64,000 nt of DNA from Brachionus rotundiformis (taxonomy: Eukaryota > Rotifera > Eurotatoria > Ploima > Brachionidae), in the NCBI GenBank assembly GCA_016802295.1, contig JAESIW010000180.1, forward strand, positions 3,393,975 through 3,457,974. Direction: 5' to 3'. Below are positions 35,506-46,900 of this stretch, piece after piece; within the stretch, counting starts at the first letter, position 1; every line of letters begins with the position of its first letter. The position numbers were made by a program, and so were the translations under genes. The notes under the pieces were generated by a model. The model saw only the letters and a program-made list of their open reading frames with translations, ran no database searches and was not told where the DNA came from.

Positions 35506-36503
35506 TTAGTCCTCCTTTAAATTTTTTTCTTTTATTTCTTCTTGTTCATTTTTTATATTTTTTTTCCAATTCAAACTTTCACATAATTTATTTTTTCTAA
35601 TCGAAAACAGTTTGCATTTATTGAATAGAATTGATCTGCATGTTAAATATCTGTCTATTTTGCTAAATTCTTTGTTTTTTATCTCAATTTTTGAGTAATC
35701 TATTTTGTATGTAAAAACTTTTGCACTATTTGGGAGCTCTTCTTTACTACAGTGTAATAGTGTATTGTTCATGTATATACAGTTTATTCCTCCTGCATCC
35801 GGTATAGTTATTATATGGTATTTTTTATATTCAGCAAGATCTTTCATTTGTCTTAAAATTTCTTTTGCCATTTCCGATGTCCCAACTGCAAGAATGTCAG
35901 GTCCAGCTATTGATACATATGCTTTTAGATGATTCCAGTTTTTTTTTAATTTAATTAAGGCAACTGGGTATTCAGGAAAGGCAGATGCAACCGCTTTTGC
36001 ACCTAAAATATTCGTTCTTTTTGATAAACCTACAAAGAATTCTCTACCAGTGAAGAAAACATCTGAGGCATCAAGAGTTGCCATCGAATCTTTTATTTCT
36101 ACAATATTAATCATTTCTTTTTTTAACACTGATTTTACGATATCAACTTCTTTTTTTCGGGATATTAAATGTGGCTTTGCAATTAGTGCTGTTCCATTAC
36201 AAATCACAGATACACAGTCTATAAAGGTACTGTCTGGTAGCGTGTCATCTGATTGCAATTCAATTACATCCAAACCAAGTTTTCTAAAATTATGTTTATT
36301 AAATTAATAATAAAGATAAAATATTATTTGTTTAAGTACCTCAGTGTCAGAATATAATCACAGTGATCTTCCTTTGCTTTATCTATGTCAATCTGTTCTA
36401 TTTTAGCGATACCTTTTTGACGAAATGTAGCTTCTCTTAAACTATTTGGTACACGACAAACAATTGCATGCGTGTATATAAAATTAAACGGGTTCTGTAT
36501 CAT
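35506..36503 (-). CDS. DDAH: Dimethylarginine dimethylaminohydrolase-like protein (DDAH)
   Basis: Two exons (36503-36340 and 36283-35506; 56-bp intron, phase 2) give 313 residues; human DDAH1 has 285. Family blocks in order: YTHAIVCRVPNSL, ATLDASDVFFTGREFFVGLS, NHLKAYVSIAGP with the catalytic His near 173, GINCIYMNN, and RYLTCRSILFNK with the catalytic Cys near 270. DDAH hydrolyses asymmetric dimethylarginine to citrulline and dimethylamine in the cytosol and so controls nitric oxide synthesis. Two oddities: the usual LPDxVFVED substrate motif reads LPDSTFIDC, so its Glu-Asp pair is Asp-Cys. There is also an extra Lys/Glu-rich tail of about 30 residues. The fold is clear; activity on methylarginines is uncertain. 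The gene is convergent with its left neighbour (163 bp). Confidence 0.9.
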
Positions 36504-36870
36504 TATTCAATGACTTTTTATCAATTTCGTAATTTAATTTTAAAATTTAGTTGTCTGATTTTATATGAGAACTTGAACTATGAAAAAAGCTCGATTGATT
36601 TTTCTTCATATTGATCTAACTTTAAAACTTTATGATTCTTTTTCGAAAGCTTTTGTATTCTATCTTTTTTAGCATAAGAAATTAAAAATTTTACAATCTT
36701 TAAACAATTAGATAATATTTAAAGGGATTTTAAGCCCTTAATAAGTTGTTTTACTAATCAAATCAATTTTAATTTTGAAAAATTTTATTTTCTCATTTTA
36801 ATATTAATGAATCAGAAAAAAAATTTAAAAAGTTAAACAACATAAATGATCTATCGATAATTTAAAAAAA
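36504..36870. other. Intergenic, nothing identified
   Basis: 367 bp between DDAH and the end of SDF2. AT-rich, no supported feature. Confidence 0.5.
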
Positions 36871-38409
36871 TTATAATTCAGTGTGACCATTATCATTTGA
36901 GTTATTGTCCTCGTTTGGTTTTATGTAAATCCCTTCATTTACTCGCCAAAGGTTATATTGATTGGCGTTATTATAACAAGAAACTTCTAATTGGCCGTGA
37001 ATCGGGCGACCAAAAGTGTCACCAGTAATATGAAGATATCTGTTTGTATCTGAATGCTTTAGTCGAACTGGCTCGTCTCTTTTCCAAAATTCATCTTCAC
37101 ATTCAACAATCCAATTATCTCCTGAATCTCCCTGTCCGTTTTCGCCAAATGCACTTACTTCTTGATTATTAGACAATGGAGATTGAAATAGATGGCTATG
37201 CAAATTTCGTTTTGTTGATAAATGATTCAATCTTATAGTATCACCACAACGAACTGGTTGTCTTAAATTCAGTAAAATATTTTAGAATAAATTAAACTTT
37301 ATAAAAACAAATAAATTTATAAATCACGATTTTTATATATAACCTAAGGATAAACGTAATTAACAAAAAAAGAAAATAAACTATCTAAACATGATTGAAT
37401 ATTAAAAGTTTATTAGTAAATACTAATTTTGTTTACAATACAATTACTTAAAAAAATTTTTGTTATTAGCTGTATTTTTAATTTACAAAATAAGATATAA
37501 AAATTTAAAATATTTATTATGCATTAATTTCGTATTAATTAAATTTAAATGTGTAATCTAATAAGTTAGTAAAACAGAATTAATTTAAATATTTCAGAAT
37601 AAGTTTTAATCTCATTTAGTTTATATTAAATAATCTTAAGTTTCGCTTATGCTTTACTTAACATATTTTTTTCTAATATTATCGAATTTCAAAATACAAT
37701 GAGTTAATGAGTTAATTAAAAAAATCTTAATTACCCTCTTTCGATTGATTTTGTCTCTCCATGTTTTGCTGTTATTTGCCAATAGCTATTATGATCATCA
37801 GCATTTTTCACTGCTGTAACTGACTTTGATAAAAAATTTAAAAAACTAAACTAAATTTTAAATTTAAATTTACTTGTTGTCCAGATCCTGATCCGTATTT
37901 GACATCATGAGAGTGTAAACGAGCATTAGAATTCAAATTCAATAATTTAATTGCTGATGTAAATGTAACGTAATCGTATTCTATAATTACAGATATTTAT
38001 GTATTTATAAATTTATAAAATTTTGTTCGAATGATAGAAATTAAGATATTACAAAACATAAAAAAGCTAAATATGTTGTATGTTAAAAAGAATAAATTAT
38101 TAAAAAATTGATTATTTTTGCTTATAAATCTTTTTAATTGGCATGATTATGTGTTCATATTTTGTTTTCTGAATTAACTGAATGGAAATTAGATTTAAAC
38201 GAGCATCTCTGAGAGAAGGAAAAATATTTGCCACAAAATTAAAAGCAAATACGATTTAGTTATACAAACGCTTGGAGAATTAGGCATAAATTTTAGAGAA
38301 AATTAGATTATTACTTACTCATTGATTGAATTTGGTCCAAAAATGATAGAACTACAAGAATCCGAAAAAAAATATTTGCATAATATGAAATTTTTTTCCA
38401 ATCTTCCAT
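36871..38409 (-). CDS. SDF2: SDF2-like ER MIR-domain protein
   Basis: Four exons (38409-38319, 37980-37874, 37823-37735, 37261-36871) give 225 residues, the usual size. The first exon supplies a signal peptide (hydrophobic FRILVVLSFL). Three MIR repeats follow with SDF2 signatures: ARLHSHDVKYGSGSGQQ, NADDHNSYWQI, PVRCGDTIRLNH, LSNNQEVSAFGENGQGD and ITGDTFGRPIHGQLEV. The C-terminus is HTEL, an HDEL/KDEL-like ER retrieval signal. SDF2/SDF2L1 works in the ER lumen with ERdj3 and BiP in chaperoning and quality control. The 5' intron is about 336 bp, longer than the rest. An ACACGTGT palindrome lies about 260 bp upstream. Confidence 0.94.
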
Positions 38410-39233
38410 TGCTAATTTAAATCCCTGTATGCTACTAATCAATCAAACAGAATGAATAAATTATTGTCATTGATAATGAAAGTTACCTTTTTAAAAAGAC
38501 CACAAAATTCTAATCAAATTTTTTTTAATAATTGAAGCTAATATTTTATTTAATGTGAAAAATTATGATTTTGAAAACTTAATTTTGAAATTTTAAAAAA
38601 CCATAATTGAATTCTTACAGATACACATCATATATACGTAACAGGCCGAAAATTAGCTCTAATATATTGACACGTGTTGTACAGGGAATTAATAAAAAAA
38701 TAATTTTTAATTTTTAACCAATCTAATATCGCTTAGATGTTTTAATTAAATTTTAATAAATTTAAAGATTTTTTTAAAATTTAATATGAAATATATAATT
38801 GGAGTTCTCTTCTATTTGAGAATAAAATTTTATAACTTATATTTCATGCCTTTAAGCTAATTATTATATTAAAAACATGTTCTTTTCTTTCCAGAAATGA
38901 ATTTCAATATTTGGACACTTAAGTATTTTAAATAATTGATTGCTTAATTTATTTTAATGAATTTTATCGATCATATTTAAAAAAATTGGGATAAAAAACA
39001 AAAAAAAAAAGTTTGTTAAAGTTATTTAAAAAATTAATTAATTTCCTTTATTAAATTTTTAAAAAAAGTCAAGGAAATCATTTGTATTATATTCATGTTT
39101 AATCTGTAATTTTTAGCTTCCTTAGTTAAATCTAAGATATATTTTTTGTAACTAAGCGCTAAAATCAATAAAATAATTGAATGCATCAAAAAGTTTATTA
39201 ACTGAAATTTAATAAAATAAAATATATTTATAA
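38410..39233. other. Intergenic / SDF2 promoter
   Basis: AT-rich DNA upstream of SDF2. The only motif I would single out is ACACGTGT at 38671-38678, containing the ACGT core used by bZIP and bHLH factors. No gene seen. Confidence 0.4.
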
Positions 39234-40856
39234 TTAATCTAAAATCAAGCCAACAAATTGGTTATCTTTTGTGATATAAAATTTATTATGCAAATTGTTG
39301 GACTCGTCTTGTGAATAAAAAAACGATGTTTTGATCAATATTTTCTCATTTTCAATGTCATAAACATAGATTTTTGCTTCATTGAAAAATATCATTTTAC
39401 CAATCGGCTGGGAACAATTTTTAGATAAGTTATTTTCGATATCTATCACATAAAAATTAAGAAATTTATATGGTAAATAGATAGTTTTGAGAATATTGCC
39501 ATCTAAAGAATTAATTAGGCTCACTTGGGAGCCAAAAAGACTTTGTTGTTTAACAAATAAATTCCCGTCTTTTACACGAATTTTTAAATAGTTCAATGTA
39601 TCCACATTTAAAAATCCATTTGAATTAATTTGAAATGAATTTAAAAGATCAACATTTGAATTAAACATATATACTGTAATATACTTAAATTCTTTATCAA
39701 CTGTTAGAATGAAGACTTTACTGTTTTCAATACAAGAATCAACAATATATTTATCCGAAAAGTTGACATAGTTTATGTGTTTGCTTTCTATAATGTTTAA
39801 CTCACAGTCATAAATGGACATTTTGGTTACATATTCAAAACTTTCTTGAAATTTATCGTCATGACAAACAAAAATGTTGGTTCCATTTGAATCGACAGAA
39901 TAGACCATGAAATCAAATTTAAGCTCTTTATATAATTCACCTGACTTATTAAACATCTTAATATAAGAATAATTATATTGAATTATATGTAAAATAAACA
40001 ATTCTTGGCTCGAATGCTCTATTTTAAAAATTGATTTTATTAATTTTCTATTTAAACTTTTTATATTTAAAATAGAATTCATTGAAAATATTGATTGAGA
40101 ACTTTTCTTCTCGTTATAAGGAACTGAATCCAGGCTTTGTTGATTACATTGATTGATTTCTAATTTACCAAAAGAATTATCTGATTTAAAATTTTTAATA
40201 ACAAAATTTTTTAAACTTAAAAATTTAGACGAATTTAACTCAATTAAGAAGTTGTTTATTTGACTTTCAATTGAATACTTATATATCTCATAATCAAAAT
40301 TCTCCTTAAGTCTCATTGTTTCCGTATTTAAATAATTACTCCAAGCAGTATTTTTTTCAACAAAAATATCAATAGATTTTTTTATAACCTGACGATTGGT
40401 TTTAAACGATTCCAAAATGTCATTCTCCATCAGATTAATACGATTAAGAATATTAAACTTTTTTTGTTCAATTACCCTTTGGATATTTTGGTAATTCCAG
40501 TGAAGCTCAAACTTAAGAAGGCTTAACTTTGAATTTATTCTTTTATCATAGTTATTTATATGACATTTGAAGTCTTGAACTCTATTTTTAATTTTGTATA
40601 ATTTTGCTCCAATATTGTTTGAATTTTTTGAGTTTATCAGGCGTAGTTTTTCATAATGCTTGTCGATTCGATCCATGAAAAGTCCCACTGCGTTAATTTT
40701 ATCGAGATCTTCGCAAGGTTCATCATCTCCTTTAAATTCGTTTAAACACTTATAATCAATGCAAGTGTCACATATAAACCGTTTGAAAGGAAGTTGAGTC
40801 AAATCTGGACTAAAATTTTTACAATAATGGCATGTAAAAGATTTACCAGCATTCAT
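39234..40856 (-). CDS. Zinc-motif and coiled-coil protein of unknown function (B-box/TRIM-like layout)
   Basis: Single exon, 540 residues. It starts with a small zinc-binding motif, Cys9-x2-Cys12 and Cys29-x2-Cys32 (TCHYCK, FICDTCIDYKC). Then comes a long helical, Lys/Asn-rich stretch (about 65-230) that should form coiled coil. The C-terminal half is rich in beta-strand patterns (for example FILTVDKEFKYITVYMFNSN and IYVYDIENEKILIKTSFF), suggesting a beta-propeller of NHL or WD type. This order (zinc finger, coiled coil, propeller) is that of TRIM-NHL-like proteins, but no RING is visible and the propeller is degenerate. A lineage-expanded family is likely. Function unknown. Confidence 0.65.
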   Translation of the reverse strand: MNAGKSFTCHYCKNFSPDLTQLPFKRFICDTCIDYKCLNEFKGDDEPCEDLDKINAVGLFMDRIDKHYEKLRLINSKNSNNIGAKLYKIKNRVQDFKCHINNYDKRINSKLSLLKFELHWNYQNIQRVIEQKKFNILNRINLMENDILESFKTNRQVIKKSIDIFVEKNTAWSNYLNTETMRLKENFDYEIYKYSIESQINNFLIELNSSKFLSLKNFVIKNFKSDNSFGKLEINQCNQQSLDSVPYNEKKSSQSIFSMNSILNIKSLNRKLIKSIFKIEHSSQELFILHIIQYNYSYIKMFNKSGELYKELKFDFMVYSVDSNGTNIFVCHDDKFQESFEYVTKMSIYDCELNIIESKHINYVNFSDKYIVDSCIENSKVFILTVDKEFKYITVYMFNSNVDLLNSFQINSNGFLNVDTLNYLKIRVKDGNLFVKQQSLFGSQVSLINSLDGNILKTIYLPYKFLNFYVIDIENNLSKNCSQPIGKMIFFNEAKIYVYDIENEKILIKTSFFYSQDESNNLHNKFYITKDNQFVGLILD

Positions 40857-41183
40857 TTTATTAAAAGTTAGACAATTTGTTAATTCATTTAAATTTTATA
40901 CTCATTTTAAGTGAACTATTAAAGTCCAGAGTTAAAAATATCAGTGATCTGAATTAAAGACAAACATCAATTTGGTCGAATCATATAAATTTAATGGTCA
41001 ATAATTAGGTCATTAATAAATTTCTTACAATAATTTTCAGCTATCTTTTGATATTCTTGTTTGACGTAGTTTTTAAGATAAACGAATTCATTTCTTACTT
41101 AAAAAGATAACACTTAATATCTTTTTATAAATAGTAAAATTTAAGTATCAAATGTTTTTAAAATTTTTTATTTTAAAACGTAA

Positions 41184-41250
41184 ATAAACTCTTTTTCATT
41201 TTATATGCTGCCTTTTTAAGTTTCAAAAAATAAAATGAAAAAGAGTTTAT
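41184..41250. repeat. Perfect 21-bp inverted repeat with 25-bp spacer
   Basis: The arms 41184-41204 and 41230-41250 are exact reverse complements (left arm starts ATAAACTCTTTTTC). Such a hairpin could be the end of a foldback transposon or simply a cruciform-prone sequence. It directly abuts the first copy of the direct repeat at 41251. Confidence 0.85.
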
Positions 41251-41424
41251 CAATCAGAAGATATCTAAGTTTATAGTAGAATTTTTTAAGGAAATTGGAA
41301 ATTTTTTAAATTGTTATCTGAATTAATAAGTTGCATTTTAAAAAAGGAGAATTATTAAATAATTTGAAATGACTAATTTTATTATTTTCAAATTCCAAAG
41401 CAAATCTAACAATAGTTTTTTGTA
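41251..41424. repeat. Direct repeat, copy left of the gap
   Basis: Starts CAATCAGAAGATATCTAAG and ends TAGTTTTTTGTA right at the gap. It matches 41742-41924 over its whole length with a few substitutions and a short indel near 41775-41800. Confidence 0.9.
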
Positions 41425-41741
41425 NNNNNNNNNNNNNNNNNNNNNNNNNNNNNNNNNNNNNNNNNNNNNNNNNNNNNNNNNNNNNNNNNNNNNNNNNNNN
41501 NNNNNNNNNNNNNNNNNNNNNNNNNNNNNNNNNNNNNNNNNNNNNNNNNNNNNNNNNNNNNNNNNNNNNNNNNNNNNNNNNNNNNNNNNNNNNNNNNNNN
41601 NNNNNNNNNNNNNNNNNNNNNNNNNNNNNNNNNNNNNNNNNNNNNNNNNNNNNNNNNNNNNNNNNNNNNNNNNNNNNNNNNNNNNNNNNNNNNNNNNNNN
41701 NNNNNNNNNNNNNNNNNNNNNNNNNNNNNNNNNNNNNNNNN
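41425..41741. other. Assembly gap (317 N)
   Basis: A run of N. Because the sequences on both sides are copies of one another, the gap probably covers a tandem or interspersed repeat that the assembler could not resolve. Its true length is unknown. Confidence 1.
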
Positions 41742-41924
41742 CAATCAGAAGATATCTAAGTTTATTTAAGAATTTTTTAAGGAAATTGATTCGGAATAAA
41801 ATTTTTTAAATTGTTATCTGAATTAATAAGTTGCATTTTAAAAAAGGAGAATTATTAAATAATTTGAAATGACTAATTTTATTATTTTCAAATTCCAAAG
41901 AAAATCTAACAATAGTTTTTTGTA
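41742..41924. repeat. Direct repeat, copy right of the gap
   Basis: Begins with the same CAATCAGAAGATATCTAAG as the left copy, immediately after the N run, and ends at the same TAGTTTTTTGTA. It extends beyond with AAATAACCTTATTGGTACC, which may show what follows the left copy inside the gap. Confidence 0.9.
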
Positions 41925-42015
41925 AATAACCTTATTGGTACCAAAAAGATTTTAAAAATAAACTCTTTAAATAATTTAAAATAATTCAAAATATATATTT
42001 AAATTCATTTAATTC

Positions 42016-43614
42016 TTAATTGATTGAATTTGTCATTAAATTTTTAACATTATTCATATCGCTTCTACTTGTCCACTCGGAATCAAATATACGCAAAGCA
42101 ACTGTTTTTCCAAAGTTGAGAATCGCATATGCAATTAGCGATTCTATGACTAGGGTTCCAACGCCTTTATAAAACCCAAGAAATCCCTCTGTCTCTTGAA
42201 TTGATCTGGCACAATCAAAAAACCCATCGTATCGAGTATTTATTGGTACAACTCCATAGCCATTATCAGTATTGTCAATAATGGTTCGTGTTCCTTGTAC
42301 CATTAAACGATTAAGTATAGTCTCTATCGGATAAAGAGTTAATGTAGCTCCGAAATAGCCTAGTAATTCGGATAAAGTACTGACATATGGTTGATCAACA
42401 ACTTCAGCTTCAACCTCATCTACATTACAAATTCTCCTCTTAATAAAAAAATATCTTAAAATCTAATTTAAAACCAAAAATTTTAAATTAATTACTTTAT
42501 CATTAAAAACTCGCTTAATCAAATTTATTAATTTTAAAAATATTTTTTCGAAGCCAGCTGATAAGAAATGAAAACCAAGGAAGTACAGGGAATTGGGAAT
42601 AACCAATGACCATAATGATATCATTCGTGTTCTGTAATTATATCTATAACCAGTTATTCTATTATATGTTTCTCTGGCTAAGTCAATTAATCCGAAATTT
42701 TCATTCGAAATACCACTCTTTAAACCAAAAATTTTAACTCAATGCGGAATTAACCTAGCTAAAGTTACCTGGACACTTTCATAAACAACAGCTGTCAAAA
42801 TTGGAGTTGTAAGAACACATGAAAGCCTTATTTAAAAATTTAGATATTTATATCTATTGATTTTTTTTTTAATACATTTTAAGACTAATATGACCATAAA
42901 GCTTTTCTGTTTTCTTTACGTCTTCTAAATTCCTATATTAAAAATAATTATTCAATAAATCAAAATAAAAATTATTTTTACTTTTCCCATGTCGTAATTT
43001 CTGATAAGACCGATTCTAAAATTGTCTTTATTCCATTGTATGCTGCCATACTAAAGCATCCTTTCCATAATGTATAAAATCCCTAAGATAAAATGGACAT
43101 ATTTTCTTAACTAATAAATTTAATATCATTTTACATAATAATTAAGATTGTAAAAAACAGGCATTAATGTTATGGGAGTTGTGTGATATTTGTAACTCTC
43201 TGAATGGATCTGTTAAATGAAAAATATAGGATACCCTTTTTAATATTTATTTACATACTTGACACTGCCATCTAAGGGCTTTAAAAGGATACAAAGCAAA
43301 TTGATTGAAGATACTTTAAAGTTATCAATTAAAACTTTTATTATATTTTCTCAAATAAAATATACAAATTACTTGGTAGCTTTGAATAATAATTCATTAT
43401 TACTTTTCAATTGCTTGATAAAGTTTTTATCGTCTAAATCATTTTTCTCGACCAAGGCATTAAAATTTTGGCTTTTCATTAGATCTTTTTCTTTTAATTT
43501 TTGATTTTGTCTATATTCTGAACTAAACGATGTATTTGATTTACCAGGGGAAAACACTTGGCTAAAAGTATTCGATTCATATGATATATTTTGGTTATTG
43601 AAAAGATCTGCCAT
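42016..43614 (-). CDS. SLC25A46: SLC25A46-like mitochondrial outer-membrane protein
   Basis: Eight exons with short introns join in frame to about 410 residues (human 418). First exon 43614-43373 encodes a polar N-terminus. Then come NQFALYPFKALRWQCQ, FYTLWKGCFSMAAYNGIK, and the last exon with YPIETILNRLMVQGTRTIID, GYGVVPINTRYDGFFDC and GFLGFYKGVGTLV. The QGTRTIIDNTDxGY and PINTxY blocks are diagnostic of SLC25A46. It is a carrier-fold protein of the outer mitochondrial membrane that links to mitofusins, OPA1, MICOS and the ER in mitochondrial dynamics. The gene is head-to-head with SMG6, 314 bp apart. The ATG is 1 nt after ACTTTTAAG, an acceptor-like site. Confidence 0.93.
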
Positions 43615-43928
43615 TCTTAAAAGTAATGTTATAATTATGTTTTCTAATTTTTTAATTTTTCAAAGTTATTTTTTAAATATTATATAATTACTAAATCAAC
43701 TACATTCACTAAAATCGCAAAAACAAAATGTTAATTTAAAAATGACTTTAGTAAAATTCGTATAAAGAATCTCTTTTATTTTAAATGTTAATTTTTTTTA
43801 GTTTCAAAATTACTAACTTATCTATTTTAATAATTTGAAATTTTGTCAATAATTTATTCACGCAAATAAAAATCGATTTTACAAATAAGACTAGTTTAAT
43901 TTGTGATTTGTGGAACTTTTTTGAATAG
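43615..43928. promoter_or_regulatory. Likely bidirectional promoter SLC25A46 / SMG6
   Basis: Only 314 bp separates the two divergent start codons. No TATA box can be told apart from background. Inference from arrangement only. Confidence 0.4.
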
Positions 43929-46900
43929 ATGAATTTGGAAAAAGATAAAATCGATAAAAAAAAATCCAATCAAGAAATGACTGGAGCCAATGGAAGAAAA
44001 AAGAATCGTCATCCCGAATTAGCTCGATACCAGCCACCAAGTTCAAGAAACACATCTAGTCAAAATCAAAACTTGCAAAAAATAAACAAAGAATTGCAAA
44101 ATATAAAATTAGCTCAAGATAAAAGTCCAGAATTGTCTAACTCAACTGAAAAGAGTCATTCGAGTGGAGGCATTATTAAATTAGATCAAAAATCTATAGA
44201 CAAAATCATCAATAAGAGTGACCAAAAATTTCCAAATGATAAAAAAGAAACTTTTGAAAGTATTGACTCTGAAAAGCATTTGGTTATTAAATCTGACCGT
44301 TTACAAACAAACGAATCAAGGACTTTGTTCAACCCTGATAATCCAGATAAACCGATATTGGTTGATTTAAAGTCTAGACAAAGATCCGGAATTAAATCTA
44401 ATTTCAAAAAATCAACCGATATTAAAAGGTACACATTTTAAATTTTAAAAACTACACAAAATATAACTTTTTTAAAGAGATTTAGCTGCAAGTCCAAAAA
44501 CTAAAGAACCGGAAAAAAAAAACGATTCTAAAAATGAAGAGTCAATTAATCGTGTAAATAACTTGGTTAAGCATGTACAGCCATTAGAAGATAAATTGAA
44601 AGACATGCTCGAGTCTTTTCAATTCAATCGATTTTTTGATCAATTTTTGGATGATGTAAATCAAATAAGGTAAACGATAAAACTAATATTCCTTTACAAA
44701 ATTTAATTTTTAAATAAGATACTTTAGTAATAACTTTATAAATAATTCAAAAACTTCTAATATTAATTGATAATTTATAATATCTATATAATCATCTACT
44801 TTCATTCTTAAAATTACCAATTTTTTGGAATTGATAATAAGCCTATTTAAAATGATATTCTATGTTTTAAAATTTTAGCTCAGAGATGACAAGAAATATT
44901 TGTTTCTAGCCTTTAAAGAGAGAGAAATCTTTAAACTATTTAAATTAAAATTAAATTAATTCTCAATTGATGTATAGATAAAAAAATAAAAAGCGGGAAA
45001 ATAATTGAATTGATTAAATTTTTGAAATTTAGATCTCAATATTATGCATCCTTAAAAATTTAAGATTATTAAATTTATATATTATAAAACTTAATTTCCA
45101 ACACATTTTTCTTTTATTAATAATCAATTTTTTAATTTTAGAGAACACTTGAACAAAATATGCACTGATGCTTTGTTTATACACTTAGAAACAGCTACAA
45201 ATTTGAACACTGATCTAAATCATTGGCGCAGCTGCTATCATCTATTGATCGAAGCATTGCGCAAAGAGTATAACTCAAATAAATCACTAAAACCTCCAGA
45301 GCACAACTATTTGGGCAAATGTATCAGAGAATACATTGACCAAGGTGTTGAATTTTATTCAAATTTAATGTCAAATTTAGAAAAAAAATATTTAAATTTC
45401 GAATCTAGCTTGTTTATTGATCTTAATTATTACGAAAATACAGTAAAATTGGTTGATAAAACAAAAAATTTCAATACACAAATCAGAACTAAAGATGCCA
45501 AATATTGTTTAATGGCTATTAACCGAATTTTTATTTATTTGGGTGATTTAGAGCGGTACCGTGAAATGATATTTCCATCGCAGCCTAATCAACGAGATTA
45601 TTCTTTGGCACGATATTATTATCTAAAAGCAATTCCTTTTGCGCCTAAAGTATCTCGCGCCTATCACCAACTGGCAATTTTAGCTGTTTATACTAAACGA
45701 AGACTGGACTCATGCTACTATTTTTTTCGTTGTATGCAAGTACCAATTCCATTAACCAGTGTTCGACAGTCACTTAATTCTATTTTTGAAGAAGTAAGAC
45801 AGAAATCTGACATGATACAAAAGAATATAAATCAGGCTAAATTAAATAAAGAGAAATATAAGAAAAATACTGAGCAAAATTTAAAAAATAGACTTGAAAT
45901 TTGGTATAAACCATCTCAATTAAATAAAACAGTATTCCAAAGTGATTCATCTGATTCAGAAGACAACAACTTTGAATCTGACGATGAAATTGATGGTAAA
46001 TATCGACCAGATGATAAAAATTTGAGCATAAATGAAATTAATAAACGATTTATGCTAAATTATTTAAATTCAATAGGTAAATTATTTTCCAAAGTTGGAA
46101 TGGAGACATATGATGAAATATGTTCCAATATGCTCAAGCAGTTCAATCAACTGCTAAAGCGTAATTCGAATTCTTTGGGCAAAAATCGTCTCTTACAAAT
46201 ATCAGTTATCAATATATCTTTGATAGAAATTATCTATAGAACAGTACATTCAGAAATCTCACAAGCAAGAACTCAAGTTTTGGAATGTGCCCTTCAATTA
46301 AGTCTGGACATGTTGGGCTTGATTGTAAATAGATTCAATAATTTGATAAATAAAAATCTTCATAATAACATCGAAACATGGAATCAATTATTTCCGTCTA
46401 TTAAAGTTTTCTTGGACTGGATGCTTTGTTCTATTAAAATTTGGTATCCGTTTCCAGACCAATTGCGTCCTGACCTTGGTCCCAACTTTAACAGGTGGTC
46501 TATTCTAGTCGATTTTTTTAACATAATTAACAAAAATGTAAACTTGTTTGAAGATGAAAAAGTTGAATGTGATTTGTATAAAATAAAACTTGAAGAAGAC
46601 TTGGAAATTGCTGGTTTTGTTCCATTACTGTCCTTACCAAGAGAAGATTATGATTTTCAAAACAGTGTTAATATTGATCTGGAGTATGTAAAAAAAAATT
46701 TAAATGCAAATATTGTCGAAAAAGAAAAAATTAAGAAAAGAATGAAAAAATGTTTAATATTTGCTGAGTATTTATGTGGTTTAGAAAATCCAATTATAAA
46801 ATTTGATGTTGTAAATAATTGCTACAACTTGATAGAAGTAAAGGCTGAACCAAGACTCGAGACCAAAAGGACGATTAGCACATGTTCGAGTTCTAGCATT

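Larger units (their letters stand above)
40857..42015. other. Intergenic with repeats and an assembly gap
   Basis: No gene is supported. The region holds a 21-bp inverted repeat, two copies of a ~175-bp direct repeat and a 317-bp gap, listed separately. Confidence 0.6.

Noticed and set aside
41369..41809. Open frames across the N run
   Set aside because: They exist only because N was translated; no coding content on either side.
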